From an uncultured Clostridia bacterium (GTDB taxonomy: Bacteria; Bacillota; Clostridia; Oscillospirales; Acutalibacteraceae): DNA of 64,000 nucleotides. The translations under genes were made by a program, and so were the position numbers. The stretch is from contig CALYBL010000035.1 in assembly GCA_944412495.1 (NCBI GenBank), positions 62,001 through 126,000 of the forward strand. The letters run 5' to 3'. Position 1 is the first letter of the stretch. Each line of letters starts with the position of its first letter. Of this stretch, positions 53,716 to 63,184 are shown piece after piece. Under the pieces are notes generated by a model. The model did not search any database, was not told the origin of the DNA, and worked only from the letters and a program-made list of their open reading frames with translations.

Positions 53716-55260
53716 TCACGCCCGCGCGTTCTTGAGCTCGCGCAGCTTTTTTATGCTCGGCAGACAGCGAAAAGCGTAAAGAAATCCTATGTAGCCGAGT
53801 GCGGCAGCGGCCGAGCCTATACATATGATTATTATCACAGGCAGCTCACCAAGGCTCTCTATAGCGTTTACACCAAACTTAGCTATAAGGCAGGATATCA
53901 CTATCCCTATGCACGGCTTTATAAATATCCTGCTCCACTTAAGCTTTACTCCCGTTACCTTTATCATCCTCGCCATATTGAGTATCGGAGTAAAGCAGTT
54001 GCTCACTATCATCACGAACAAAAAGCCCTTTATGCCGGTAAACGGCAGCAGCACAAGTATCAGCGCTATTCTTATGCAGGAATCTATCACGCTGTACTTC
54101 AGCGTGCTGACCTGCTGGCCGAGTCCCTTGAGTATTCCGTCGACTATGCTTTCGATATACATAAACGGAATAAGCGGAGCAAGCACCTTTATATAAAAGC
54201 CGACCTCGCTGCTGTTATATATTATCTGCCCCAGCTCGTCGGCGAAAACGGTAAACAGCCCGCTTATGAGTATCGATATAGTAAGGCACAGATGCATCGA
54301 CTGATTTATAATGCGCTCTAATCTCCTGTGCTGCTTCAGCGACTTGGATTCGGTGATTTCAGGCATAAGCAGCGTGGAAAACGCGCTGAGCAGTGAGGAC
54401 GGAAAGAATATGAGCGGCAGCGCCATTCCCTTTATCGCTCCGAACTCCGAAAGCGACTGCTCACGCGAGGAATTGTATTTGGTCAGGGCGCTTGGCACGA
54501 TTATATTCTCCACCGTGCGCAGCGATGAATTCAGCACTGCGCCGCCGGATATCGGCAATGCTATATTCAAAAACCTTGACATTATTTTGCCGCCGCCTCC
54601 GCCGCCGGCGCACTCTGACGCCATTTTGCGCTTATCGGCCATGTAGCCTATCCACAGATAAAGGCATGACAGGCATTCGGACACTGTATCGCCTATCATT
54701 ATGGCGGCGCAGGCGGCCGTAATGCCGTACCCGGAAAAGCGCATAAGCAGCACGAGCACTATGCCTACTCTTATAAGCTGCTCAAAAATCTGCGAGCCGG
54801 AGGAAACGGCCATGCGCCTGCGCGCTGAAAAATATCCCTTAAAGCAGGCGGCCGCGGACATGAACGGCAGGCTCGGCGCCAGTATCTTAAGCGAAAGCGA
54901 GGCCCGCTCGTCCTGTATCCAGTAAAGGCTTATTACATCTGAAAACAGATACAGCAGCACCGCGGCCGCTACTCCTACCGCTATGCTTACGGCCACTATT
55001 TTCCGAATCAGCGCCTTTACGGTTTTCTCGCTTCCGGAGTTCATCTCCTCTACCACCATGCGGGTCACCGCAACCGTGAAGCCTGAAGTGGCAATAGTTA
55101 TAAGCAGAAAATATACCGACGTTATGAGCTGGTAAAGGCCCATGCCCTCTGTGCCTATGCTGTTGGAAATATACACACGGAAGGCCATGCCTATGCCGCG
55201 CAGAAGCAGGGTCGTAACAGTTATTATGGCCGCGTTCTTTATAAAAGTGAATTTTTTCAA
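53716..55260 (-). CDS. polysaccharide flippase, stage V sporulation protein B-like
   Basis: About 514 residues with some 14 membrane helices, of the MVF/MATE-like superfamily. The N-terminus KKFTFIKNAAIITVTTLLLR followed by GIGMAFRVYISNSIGTEGMG matches SpoVB and its relatives, which flip lipid-linked precursors, in SpoVB for cortex peptidoglycan. The TTG at 55260 is preferred; a longer frame to 55296 lacks an SD. An inner loop has a run of Gly (SECAGGGGGGKIM). The organism has coat genes, which fits, but several paralogues usually exist, so the exact role is uncertain. Confidence 0.88.
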   Translation of the reverse strand: MKKFTFIKNAAIITVTTLLLRGIGMAFRVYISNSIGTEGMGLYQLITSVYFLLITIATSGFTVAVTRMVVEEMNSGSEKTVKALIRKIVAVSIAVGVAAAVLLYLFSDVISLYWIQDERASLSLKILAPSLPFMSAAACFKGYFSARRRMAVSSGSQIFEQLIRVGIVLVLLMRFSGYGITAACAAIMIGDTVSECLSCLYLWIGYMADKRKMASECAGGGGGGKIMSRFLNIALPISGGAVLNSSLRTVENIIVPSALTKYNSSREQSLSEFGAIKGMALPLIFFPSSLLSAFSTLLMPEITESKSLKQHRRLERIINQSMHLCLTISILISGLFTVFADELGQIIYNSSEVGFYIKVLAPLIPFMYIESIVDGILKGLGQQVSTLKYSVIDSCIRIALILVLLPFTGIKGFLFVMIVSNCFTPILNMARMIKVTGVKLKWSRIFIKPCIGIVISCLIAKFGVNAIESLGELPVIIIICIGSAAAALGYIGFLYAFRCLPSIKKLRELKNARA

Positions 55261-55678
55261 TGCAACACATCCCTTATACGGTAAGCAGACAGGCAATGCC
55301 TTTATACTATTTATATTTATGGGATGCGGGAAAATGCGGAAAAATTCAAATATTCACGGAAAAGTCACTATCTCCGGCAGGACCTAAGGCAGTATAAAAA
55401 ATGAATTGCTGTCGGAATTTATGCCGGCGGCGGCTGTCTGCCGTTTTGCTCTGCCGGTCACCGTACATTCCGGAAGATTCTCAAATCTTACGCTTGTCAC
55501 TCAGTGCGGACAGCTTTAATCATTTTTAGCTTTTCGCAGAGCCGTCTTATCAATACATTATATCCTAAGGCTTTTATCCTCTACGGCAAAGCCCTTAGCC
55601 GTCTTTACGATGTCTGCGGTATAAACTTCCGGCTGCGCACTGCGCCTCAAGGCAGCCGGAGCCCCCTATGGCTTTTTG
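55261..55678. other. spacer, nothing recognised
   Basis: About 420 bp without a protein-like frame, repeat or hairpin of note. Confidence 0.35.
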
Positions 55679-56029
55679 CTATACTGCCGCCGGCTTATCA
55701 CTTATTATTTTTACAATATTGTAAATTTCATACGGAATATAACAAAAGACGCCGGCATAGAAGCAGCAGGCGACAGTTATCGGCCAAAGCACAGACGCTG
55801 CGATTTTAAACACGAGCGACCTTTTAGCAATAAACCTGACCGAAAGTATCACGGTGCTCAGCAGCATGCTGAAGCCTAGCCCGCCTAAAAGCCCGAAAAA
55901 GAAAAAGGACTGCACCCGGCTGTCGTTGATAAGCGGCTGTACGCTTCCGAGCAGAGAGTATATCAGAAACCCGCCGACAAGCACCGCAAGCGTCGACGCC
56001 GAATATTCTATTCTTTTTCTCCTTGTCAT
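55679..56029 (-). CDS. small membrane protein of unknown function
   Basis: A 116-residue protein, MTRRKRIEYSASTLAVLVGG at the start, with about four hydrophobic segments and no known motif. GGAGGG lies seven bases before the ATG, so it is likely real. It is alone, with no functional clue from neighbours. Confidence 0.6.
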   Translation of the reverse strand: MTRRKRIEYSASTLAVLVGGFLIYSLLGSVQPLINDSRVQSFFFFGLLGGLGFSMLLSTVILSVRFIAKRSLVFKIAASVLWPITVACCFYAGVFCYIPYEIYNIVKIISDKPAAV

Positions 56030-56412
56030 AATAATTCCCTCCAAAATCAAAGCAGCGGCTTACTTGCCTGCAAATGCCATAAACCGCCTGCTTCCCTCAA
56101 AGCGGCATAAGCGGCATAATCTAATTATCGCACCTGTAGCAAGCTATAACACAACCGCCGGCGGCCGCCGGCGGTTTTTAAAACGCATTGAAAAGCTCTT
56201 CCTTTATATGAGCCTTTTGCCAAAGCCTTCTCCGGAGCACGGGCTTGGATGCCGGTCAAAGCAGTAATCCGCCAAGCACGCTTAGCGCATGGTTGCCCTT
56301 CAGTGTGACATAGGCTCCGCGATTTATCCGTCATGTGCTTCAGCCAGCCGCCTAAAATTCAGCGCGCATGCAAGTGTTAGGCAGTATGTCAAGAGCCGAA
56401 GCAAGATCGTTA
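56030..56412. other. spacer with one GC-rich hairpin
   Basis: About 380 bp. A palindromic ACCGCCGGCGGCCGCCGGCGGT-type hairpin with a T-run occurs near 56153-56177 and may end a transcript on the plus strand. No gene. Confidence 0.45.
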
Positions 56413-57114
56413 TTAATCGTTCTGCTGTCTCGACTCCGCTGCCTTATTTATGCAGGCGATGGCGTTAAGGCTGCGCGGATATCCTATATACGGCAGGCAC
56501 TGTGAAACTACCCTGATAAGGAAATCCTTGTCGTTTCCGAGATTCATATTGCCGCCGGCATGCGCGGTAAGCTGAGGCTCGCAGCCGCCCTGCGCCGCGA
56601 GGAAGCAGAAGGTAATCATTTCCCTTTCGGCGAGCGTGAGACCGGTGCGTGTATAATAGTCGCCAAAGCAGTTCGCGGCCAGCCAACGATTAATGTGGCC
56701 GTTTTTCCATGCGTCCTTCATACCTTCGCCGAATATTTCTGCCTGAGTCTCGGCTCCCCTTTGAAGGCGGTCCTCCATCGTCGTAGTGGCCTGGCCCTCA
56801 AGCGGCAGCTTAACACCTCTCTTTATTAATATGTCGTTAGCGGCGTCAAGGAACGGCAGCACCCTGCCAATGCCGAGGTAGTCCACCGCCTGATATATTA
56901 TCTCCTTTGCGGCCACCGGCGAAAGCCCAAGGTCAAGCGCGCGCACAAGTGCGAGCTTAAACTCGTCTATCCCCTGACAGCCGAGCAGTGCTGCGAGAAT
57001 GGCAATATTGCGCGTGACGTCGTCTAACTGCTGGCCCTCCTCGTTTACGACCTCGTCAAACGCAAAGTGTTCAAAGCGTTCGGCAAATTCCGGGTCTGTT
57101 CTGCGATAATCCAT
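56413..57114 (-). CDS. carboxymuconolactone decarboxylase family protein
   Basis: A 233-residue protein with two tandem AhpD/CMD-like units. The first has DVTRNIAILAALLGCQGIDE and the second LAEREMITFCFLAAQGGCEP with QLTAHAGGNMNLG. The paired Cys of AhpD peroxidases is not seen as CxxC, so a hydroxymuconolactone-decarboxylase-like or unknown role is likelier. AAAGGAG lies eight bases before the ATG. It lies 25 bp downstream of the aldo/keto reductase gene, in a frequent Clostridia combination with aldo/keto reductase and cupin genes. Confidence 0.88.
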   Translation of the reverse strand: MDYRRTDPEFAERFEHFAFDEVVNEEGQQLDDVTRNIAILAALLGCQGIDEFKLALVRALDLGLSPVAAKEIIYQAVDYLGIGRVLPFLDAANDILIKRGVKLPLEGQATTTMEDRLQRGAETQAEIFGEGMKDAWKNGHINRWLAANCFGDYYTRTGLTLAEREMITFCFLAAQGGCEPQLTAHAGGNMNLGNDKDFLIRVVSQCLPYIGYPRSLNAIACINKAAESRQQND

Positions 57115-57139
57115 ATCAAAAATCTCCTTTGCTTTTTAT

Positions 57140-58177
57140 TTAGATTTTCTGATTCCCAACAGACCACACATGCTTTTTATCCGCGTCGGCACTCGTATTC
57201 TGCGCCATGGCGCCGACAAGCCTGTGCGGCACGTACTCCTCTTCAAGATATTTCATTTCCGCGTCTGACAGCGTCAGCTCAACCGCTCTCGCTGCGCCCT
57301 CAATATGACTGAGCTTGGTGACGCCGACCACCGGCGCAGTTACTTTAGCCAAAAGCCAGGCAAGAGAAATCTCCGTCATCGATACTCCGTGCTTTTGAGC
57401 AAGCTCTGCAACCCTGCCGATTATTATTCTGTCCTGCTTTGCAGTGGCGTCGTATTTGAATTTTGCGTAGCTGTCCTCCTCAAGCCGCTTGGTGCTTTCT
57501 CCCGGCAGCCTTGCCAAGCGTCCGCCGGCAAGCGCGCTGTAAGGCGTCATCGCGATGTTGTCCTCTGCACAAAGCGGTGCCATTTCGCGCTCCTCCTCCC
57601 GGAATATGAGGTTATAGTGACCCTGTACCGACACAAACTTTGCAAAGCCCTCCCTTTCAGCTAAAGCATTCGCCTTGGCAAGCTGCCATGCAAAGCAATT
57701 GGAGATGCCTATATACCGGGCCTTCCCGGCCTTTACCACCCTGTTTAGCCCGTCCATTATGTCATATAGCGGAGTATTAAAATCCCACATGTGATAAATA
57801 TACAGATCCACATAGTCCATTCCGAGATTTAACAGGCTTTTGTTTATCATATTTTCTATATGCTGCTGCCCGGACACTCCTGCTTCAAGCTCCTCCGCAG
57901 TGCGCGGCAGGAATTTAGTAGCGACAACCACATCGTCCCGCTTTGCAAAAGCCTTAAGCGCGCGGCCGAGATACTGCTCGCTGGTGCCGCTCTGATATGC
58001 GATAGCGGTGTCAAAGAAGTTAACTCCAAGCTCTATGCCGCGCTTTATTATCTCGCGCGAGTGCTCTTCGTCAAGCGTCCAGCTGTGCTGCCCGTTTTTC
58101 GCGTCACCGAAGCCCATGCAGCCCATGCATATACGCGAAACACTAAGGCATGAATTGCCAAGTATAGTATATTCCAT
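57140..58177 (-). CDS. aldo/keto reductase
   Basis: A 345-residue NADPH-dependent reductase with the (beta/alpha)8 fold. The catalytic tetrad is visible: Asp and Tyr in NFFDTAIAYQSG, Lys in VVVATKFLPR, His in DLYIYHMWDFN. The C-terminal GVTKLSHIEGAARA is the cofactor-binding part. The opening YTILGNSCLSVSRICMGCMG is typical of the AKR11-13 type. It forms an operon with the carboxymuconolactone decarboxylase gene. Substrate unknown. Confidence 0.93.
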   Translation of the reverse strand: MEYTILGNSCLSVSRICMGCMGFGDAKNGQHSWTLDEEHSREIIKRGIELGVNFFDTAIAYQSGTSEQYLGRALKAFAKRDDVVVATKFLPRTAEELEAGVSGQQHIENMINKSLLNLGMDYVDLYIYHMWDFNTPLYDIMDGLNRVVKAGKARYIGISNCFAWQLAKANALAEREGFAKFVSVQGHYNLIFREEEREMAPLCAEDNIAMTPYSALAGGRLARLPGESTKRLEEDSYAKFKYDATAKQDRIIIGRVAELAQKHGVSMTEISLAWLLAKVTAPVVGVTKLSHIEGAARAVELTLSDAEMKYLEEEYVPHRLVGAMAQNTSADADKKHVWSVGNQKI

Positions 58178-58543
58178 AGCGTTTTTCTCCCTTTATATTT
58201 ATGCAAATAAACACAGCCGGCAAGACTGACTGCCATCACCGCGGCAGAAGCACCGCAGCCTGCTTTAAAGGAGCTGGCCCTGCGTTATAAAAAATATATC
58301 TGCATAATATTCTGTAATGAAATTTTATATACTTCATCGTACGGCCGGCTGCCGTTTAAACCTCCAGTAATCACCGCCTTAAAGCAGCAAGGCCGGCCGT
58401 ACTCGCTGATTTTCTGTGCCACGCGCAAAACCCGCCGTATAGCAGATGTAACGCTTCGCACCCGCTTATGCGGCTTCATGTACTATCCGCCGCAAAGCTT
58501 TACAAAGCGCATATGATATATCAAAGCCCATAGCCCATCCGGA
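58178..58543. other. spacer, nothing recognised
   Basis: About 365 bp between the aldo/keto reductase and cupin genes; no gene, repeat or clear promoter. Confidence 0.35.
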
Positions 58544-58981
58544 TTATTCAAGACCTGCATAGGCTTCGTCGTCCACCGCTTCCAGCCACTCGTTGGAGGT
58601 TTCCTCGCCGGGCACCTCCACAGCGATATGCGAAAACCAGCTGTCGGCCTTAGCGCCGTGCCAGTGCTTCACATTTGCCGGAATGGTGATTACCGTTCCG
58701 GGCGTAAGGCTTACGGCCGCCTTGCCCTCCTCCTGATACCAGCCCTCGCCGGCCGTGCATATGCGCCGCTGGCCGCCGCCGCTGCTTGCATGATGTATGT
58801 GCCAGTTGTTGCGGCAGCCCGGCTCAAAGGTGACATTTGCCAGAAACACCGGGCACTTGCCTGCCTCTGTCAGCGGATTTAAGTATGAATTGCCGATAAA
58901 ATACTGTGCATAGGCGGTATTGGGCTGACCCAAGCCGAATACATTCTCATTGTCAAACGCTGCCTTGTCTTTAATTCTCAT
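58544..58981 (-). CDS. cupin domain protein
   Basis: A 145-residue single-domain cupin. Motif 1 is NNWHIHHASSGGGQRRICTA (His pair) with EG after it, and motif 2 is TIPANVKHWHGAK with a His. The opening MRIKDKAAFDNENVFGLGQP, and the sequence KCPVFLANVTFEPGCRNNWH, are typical of cupins encoded beside carboxymuconolactone decarboxylases. The ATG at 58981 has AAAGGGTG about eight bases before it. Metal-binding residues are complete. Probably works with the two genes downstream on the same strand in a redox or aromatic-compound step, but this is inference. Confidence 0.9.
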   Translation of the reverse strand: MRIKDKAAFDNENVFGLGQPNTAYAQYFIGNSYLNPLTEAGKCPVFLANVTFEPGCRNNWHIHHASSGGGQRRICTAGEGWYQEEGKAAVSLTPGTVITIPANVKHWHGAKADSWFSHIAVEVPGEETSNEWLEAVDDEAYAGLE

Positions 58982-60224
58982 AAAAAACACCCTTTCTTAA
59001 ATTTCAATATCTATATGCCTTGCCGTGCATATACGCACAGCTCTTAAAGCTGCTTTACTTACATCAGGAATAATGCCGTTACGAAAGTCATACTTCTTAA
59101 AATTCAGATATTTCATCTGATAAAACGGTGAATTAAACAAAGGCCATGTTGCCAGTGCTTACTGCAAAAGCCGCTTTGCCAAAGCTTTTAGGCGGCTCTC
59201 CACATCATTGCCGCCCGGATTTCTGTATAAAAGCCTGACTTTATTATATTTTATTAATCCGCTTATGTCTAATACCTGTTTTTTATCATGTTTCATGCGT
59301 TTTAAGCATGCTTTAATAAGAAAACCGCCTGAGGGCGGTATTATTCAATGCTTCCTCCGCACAGACTATGCCTGTTTCACCGAATAAACAGCAGTGAGAA
59401 GCTTATTTCTTTTATAGTGGAGCATAAGGCGGCCACATCTTAAAAAAACAGCCGCGGATTCTCTTGACTGTTCAGCGCCGCTTCATACGGCCATCACAGC
59501 GCTCTGCTTTGCAAGCGGCGGAAAAGCCGGATTATTCTGCGCTCGCTTTCATGAACAGCACAATACCCGCCAAAACCGCATAACGGTTAAGCGAGAGTAT
59601 TAAGCTGCCGGGAACCGAACACAATATGGTTTTAAGCGGCTGATTTACGCGCATACTGCGTTAAAAGCCCCGTTAATCCGAAAGGATTAACTGCGTTTTA
59701 TGCCTTGCCTGCACAAAAATCAGCACGCTTAAAGCTGCACGCACCGAAAATGATGGCGGCGCGGAGGGCTTTTTGCTTTTGATACCGCAGGCGGGCTGCC
59801 GCCCGGCAATGGTAAAAATGTGAAAATGCGCCGCTCCGTCGCTTTTTCGGCACACCGGGTTTGCTTACCGGCAGCTTAACCGTGCAATAATCACAGTATA
59901 TTCCGACTTTGCATTATCTCACACCGCCAAACGCTGCGGGTGTGTTCCCGGACAGCTTATGCGCTGCAAAATCATTATAGCGCATGTGTAAACAGGTATA
60001 TGATTTGCTTAAGACGGATTTCGGCCGTACAGGCGGGTTTTCGACATACTCATCGCTGTCATGACGCTTGCAAATAATACAGGCGCAGCATTTACACCAG
60101 CCAGATTCCGCTGCCTTTATAAGCCGTAGGCGTAAATAGAGAGCCAGCCGCCTGTGACGCCGGCGTAATTGATGATAAAAGGTCGCACAAGGCACAGCAT
60201 TTTATCATTTGATTCAAAATATTA
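58982..60224. other. 1.2-kb gene-poor stretch
   Basis: No protein-like frame of useful length. A short hairpin ACCGCC-TGA-GGGCGGT lies at 59326-59341. Otherwise it looks like decayed sequence. I saw no tRNA, riboswitch or insertion sequence. Confidence 0.45.
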
Positions 60225-60932
60225 TCAGATAAATTTCGAAATGAAATAGATTATCATAAGGTGTATAGGATAAAACCAGTAAAAGGCCCACTTTATAAAT
60301 TTACTCTTTTTGCCGCGTTCGCCGCTGTACAGCATAAGCAGCGGTATTGCTAAAAACACTCCCAAGCGGCTGATGTTTGCCGGCACCATTCCCTGCATAA
60401 ACGGCTGAAGTATGTAAAGCATAGACACTGCGGCGAAAGCCGCCGTCTGCTTAAGCCTGCTGCCGTAAAACAGTCCGAATCCGAGTATCCACAGCACGGC
60501 AATGTAGCCCCAGTCGGCGTGATATGACAGCACACAGCATGCGGCCGCGCCAAGCACTTTCTGCCACACGGCAAGCCTGTCGCTTTTGCATATGGCCAGC
60601 GCGGCAAGCCCTAACAGCAGCGAAAACATGACATCGGTATTAAGGCTGAAAATATCATGGCCAAAGCAGAGATTATAGGGAATATGAGATATTACAGCCG
60701 CGAGCAGCAGCCTGCCCATGTATTTTTTTAGGTTTGAGGTGTGATAATACCCCTCTGCAATGAAAAAGCACATGATAGGAGCCGTGATTCTTCCAATCAT
60801 GCGGAGAATCCATACGTTAGGCAGAACGCCCGACAGCAGCACGGCCGCGCAGTGATCCACTACCATAGCGGCAATGGCGATAATTTTCAGCATATTGCCG
60901 CTAAGTCCTGTGATATGCGTCCTTTTTTCCAT
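60225..60932 (-). CDS. TraX family membrane protein
   Basis: A 235-residue polytopic membrane protein. LSGNMLKIIAIAAMVVDHCA near the start, RMIGRITAPIMCFFIAEGYY, and the end KWAFYWFYPIHLMIIYFI are the TraX/acyltransferase-3-related signatures. In F plasmids TraX acetylates pilin; chromosomal relatives in Firmicutes are membrane acyltransferases of unknown target. No other conjugation genes are nearby, so it is not evidence of a transfer system. Confidence 0.9.
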   Translation of the reverse strand: MEKRTHITGLSGNMLKIIAIAAMVVDHCAAVLLSGVLPNVWILRMIGRITAPIMCFFIAEGYYHTSNLKKYMGRLLLAAVISHIPYNLCFGHDIFSLNTDVMFSLLLGLAALAICKSDRLAVWQKVLGAAACCVLSYHADWGYIAVLWILGFGLFYGSRLKQTAAFAAVSMLYILQPFMQGMVPANISRLGVFLAIPLLMLYSGERGKKSKFIKWAFYWFYPIHLMIIYFISKFI

Positions 60933-61135
60933 AGCTCAACAGCTCCAAACATACAGCTTATGTAAATGGTCAGCGTTTATATTTTGATATATTATATATG
61001 CACACACGTTAAAAATGCAGCCGCGGCACGCCGGAGATATAGCCCGCCTTTCCCCGGATTATTTTTTATAAAAGAAGACATCATACGCCTGCTACCATGC
61101 TCACCTTCCGTAATAAGCAACGCCTGCGAGCGCTG

Positions 61136-61371
61136 CCGGTGACAAAGCAGCGAGCAGGAGTTGGCGTAACGGTCGGCGATTGGCAAGGCGGCCCCAACGC
61201 CGCGGACAGAGCCTGGCACCGCAGGAGCAGGCAAAGCCCGCCTGTGAGCATACCCGGTGAGCGAAGCAGCGAGCAGGGGTTGTCGCAGCGGTCGGCGATT
61301 GGCAAAACGACTTGACTGTCCACAGACAGAGCCGGCACCGCAGGAGCAGGCAAAGCTTGGATACGAGCGGC
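61136..61371. repeat. imperfect tandem repeat, period 118 bp
   Basis: Two units start at CCGGTGA (61136 and 61254). Shared blocks are AAGCAGCGAGCAGG, CGGTCGGCGATTGGCAA, ACAGAGCC and GGCACCGCAGGAGCAGGCAA. Related fragments occur at about 48206-48232 and, inverted, at 37407-37430, so it is part of a dispersed repeat. No SD-led frame in it. The rest of the spacer 60933-61569 shows no gene. Confidence 0.75.
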
Positions 61372-61521
61372 GTCGAGAACTGCGGCAAAGCCATTATGCT
61401 CTTCACGGTGTACCACAGCGAAATCCAAACTAAGACAAAGCAGTCAAGGCTTTACAACACGGCAGCGGCAAGGCTTTCTTCCCATGGCACATCCGGGACA
61501 CCGAGCCTTTGAGAATAGCAC

Positions 61522-61550
61522 AAAAGGGGCACAGCTTATGCGCCCCTTCC
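61522..61550 (-). terminator. terminator of tyrS
   Basis: AAGGGGC and GCCCCTT pair (61524-61530 with 61542-61548); on the minus strand a T-run follows. It begins 20 bp after the tyrS stop. Confidence 0.8.
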
Positions 61551-61569
61551 CTTTTAACACTGATGCCTG

Positions 61570-62790
61570 TTACATGCCGACCTTGTGATAAACCTTCTTG
61601 CCCTTTTTGAGCATAATGCTTTTTTTCAGGCTGTCCTCATTGAAAACAAAGCCTATGTCGGATATTTTCTCGCCGTCGGCGGATATGCCGCCCTGTGTCA
61701 CAAGGCGGCGTGCCTCGGACTTTGACGGGGCAAGCCCTGTCTTTACAAGCAAGTCGAGAATGTTTATGCCGCCATCTGTAAGCTCGCCGGAGTCAAGCAC
61801 AGTGCCTGGGATATCATCTGAGTCCTGACTTCCGAAAAAGGCTGATTTTGCGGCGCTTTCGGCCTTTTTGGCCTCCTCCTCGCCGTGGACCTGCTTTGTG
61901 ACCTCGTACGCCAGCCGCTCCTTGGCTCTGTTTATGTCGCTCCCCTCAAGCTTTGAATATTCCGCTATTTCCTCAAGCGGAACAAAGGTCAGCATGTTCA
62001 TGCTGTTTATTACCGACGCGTCGTCAACATTGCGCCAATACTGATAAAAATCATACGGCGACGTCTTGTCGGGGTCAAGCCACACTGCGCCCTTTTCCGT
62101 CTTGCCCATCTTGCGCCCGTCCGGAGTGAGCAGCAGCGACAGCGTCAGGCCGTATACGTCCTTTTTATCTATCCTGCGGCAAAGCTCAACGCCCGATATT
62201 ATATTGCTCCACTGGTCATTGCCGCCAAGCTGCAGCGTACAGCCGTACTTGCGGCTGAGCATGAGGAAGTCGTAGCTCTGCATTATCATATAGTTGAGCT
62301 CGAAAAAGGAAAGGCCGCGCTCCAGCCGCTGCTTATAGCATTCGGCCGCGAGCATCTTATTGACCGAGAAATGCACGCCTATCTCACGCAAAAAGTCGAT
62401 ATAATTCAGATTGTCGAGCCAATCCTTGTTGTTCGCCATAATGGCCTTGCCCTCGCTAAAGTCGATAAAACGAGACATCTGCTTTACAAAGCAGGAAACA
62501 TTGTAGTCTATCGTTTCCTCCGTCATCATTTTGCGCATGTCCGTCTTGCCGGACGGATCGCCTATCTTGCCGGTGCCGCCGCCGAACAGCGCTATCGGCG
62601 TGTGGCCGGCGCGCTGAAGGTGCGACATCGTCATTACCGTTACAAAATGTCCGACATGCAGGCTATCCGCCGTGGGGTCAAAGCCTATATAGAAGGTGCA
62701 CTTTTTATTGTTGAGAAGATCCTTTACCTCCTCTTCATGCGTCGTTTGGGCAATCATGCCTCTTGCCCTGAGCTCGTCGTATACTCCCAT
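61570..62790 (-). CDS. tyrS: tyrosine--tRNA ligase
   Basis: A 406-residue class I aminoacyl-tRNA synthetase. It shows the HIGH-type motif LHVGHFVTVM, tyrosine-binding GGNDQWSNI, and KMGKTEKGAVWLDP in place of KMSKS. The C-terminal S4-like domain is AGLAPSKSEARRLVTQGGIS. It charges tRNA-Tyr. The Firmicutes form is about 420 residues. It is controlled by a T-box leader on the same transcript and has its own terminator. Confidence 0.97.
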   Translation of the reverse strand: MGVYDELRARGMIAQTTHEEEVKDLLNNKKCTFYIGFDPTADSLHVGHFVTVMTMSHLQRAGHTPIALFGGGTGKIGDPSGKTDMRKMMTEETIDYNVSCFVKQMSRFIDFSEGKAIMANNKDWLDNLNYIDFLREIGVHFSVNKMLAAECYKQRLERGLSFFELNYMIMQSYDFLMLSRKYGCTLQLGGNDQWSNIISGVELCRRIDKKDVYGLTLSLLLTPDGRKMGKTEKGAVWLDPDKTSPYDFYQYWRNVDDASVINSMNMLTFVPLEEIAEYSKLEGSDINRAKERLAYEVTKQVHGEEEAKKAESAAKSAFFGSQDSDDIPGTVLDSGELTDGGINILDLLVKTGLAPSKSEARRLVTQGGISADGEKISDIGFVFNEDSLKKSIMLKKGKKVYHKVGM

Positions 62791-62899
62791 GATTTCCTCC
62801 TCAAAATTTGTATTATTATAAAAATGCTATCCGTATTTGCCGCCATACGGCGTAATATATATCATCTCTTATTTCTCAATTGCGGCCATCTTAGTATTC

Positions 62900-63145
62900 T
62901 GCCGAACAAAAAGCCCCCTGTCATCCTGACAGAGGGCGTATTCAACGCGGTACCACCTCATTTTGCCGTCAGCTCGCGCTGCGCGGCCTTTGCGGGTGCG
63001 GTGCACTCTGCGCTGTAACGTGCGCACACGGGATAACCTGCTCAGCGGTTGTATTCGGTATGTATCTGCGCACATCCTTACACCTTCCGGATGCTCTCTT
63101 CGCCGCTTGGATACATCTTACTTGTCCGCATCTATGCATTTTACA
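62900..63145 (-). promoter_or_regulatory. tyrosine T-box riboswitch
   Basis: The minus strand holds the T-box sequence with GGTGGTACCGCG (within 62942-62960), a stem I with AGAG and GGAAGGTGTAAGG-type loop, and the specifier TAC (Tyr) in the context GAATACAACC at about 63047-63057. A terminator, GCCCTCTGTC/GACAGGGGGC followed by TTTTT (62908-62938), follows. Uncharged tRNA-Tyr binding to the leader prevents termination and allows tyrS to be expressed. Confidence 0.95.
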
Positions 63146-63155
63146 TATTAACCGT

Positions 63156-63184
63156 ATTATATTAAAAGCCTAACTTTTTGTCAA
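63156..63184 (-). promoter_or_regulatory. promoter of the T-box-tyrS transcript
   Basis: TTGACA (63179-63184), 17-bp spacer, TATAAT (63156-63161) on the minus strand. The -35 box overlaps the last codons of recN. Confidence 0.9.

Noticed and set aside
60225..60932. TraX-like gene as part of a conjugation system
   Set aside because: No other transfer genes near it; chromosomal TraX-like proteins are common in Firmicutes.
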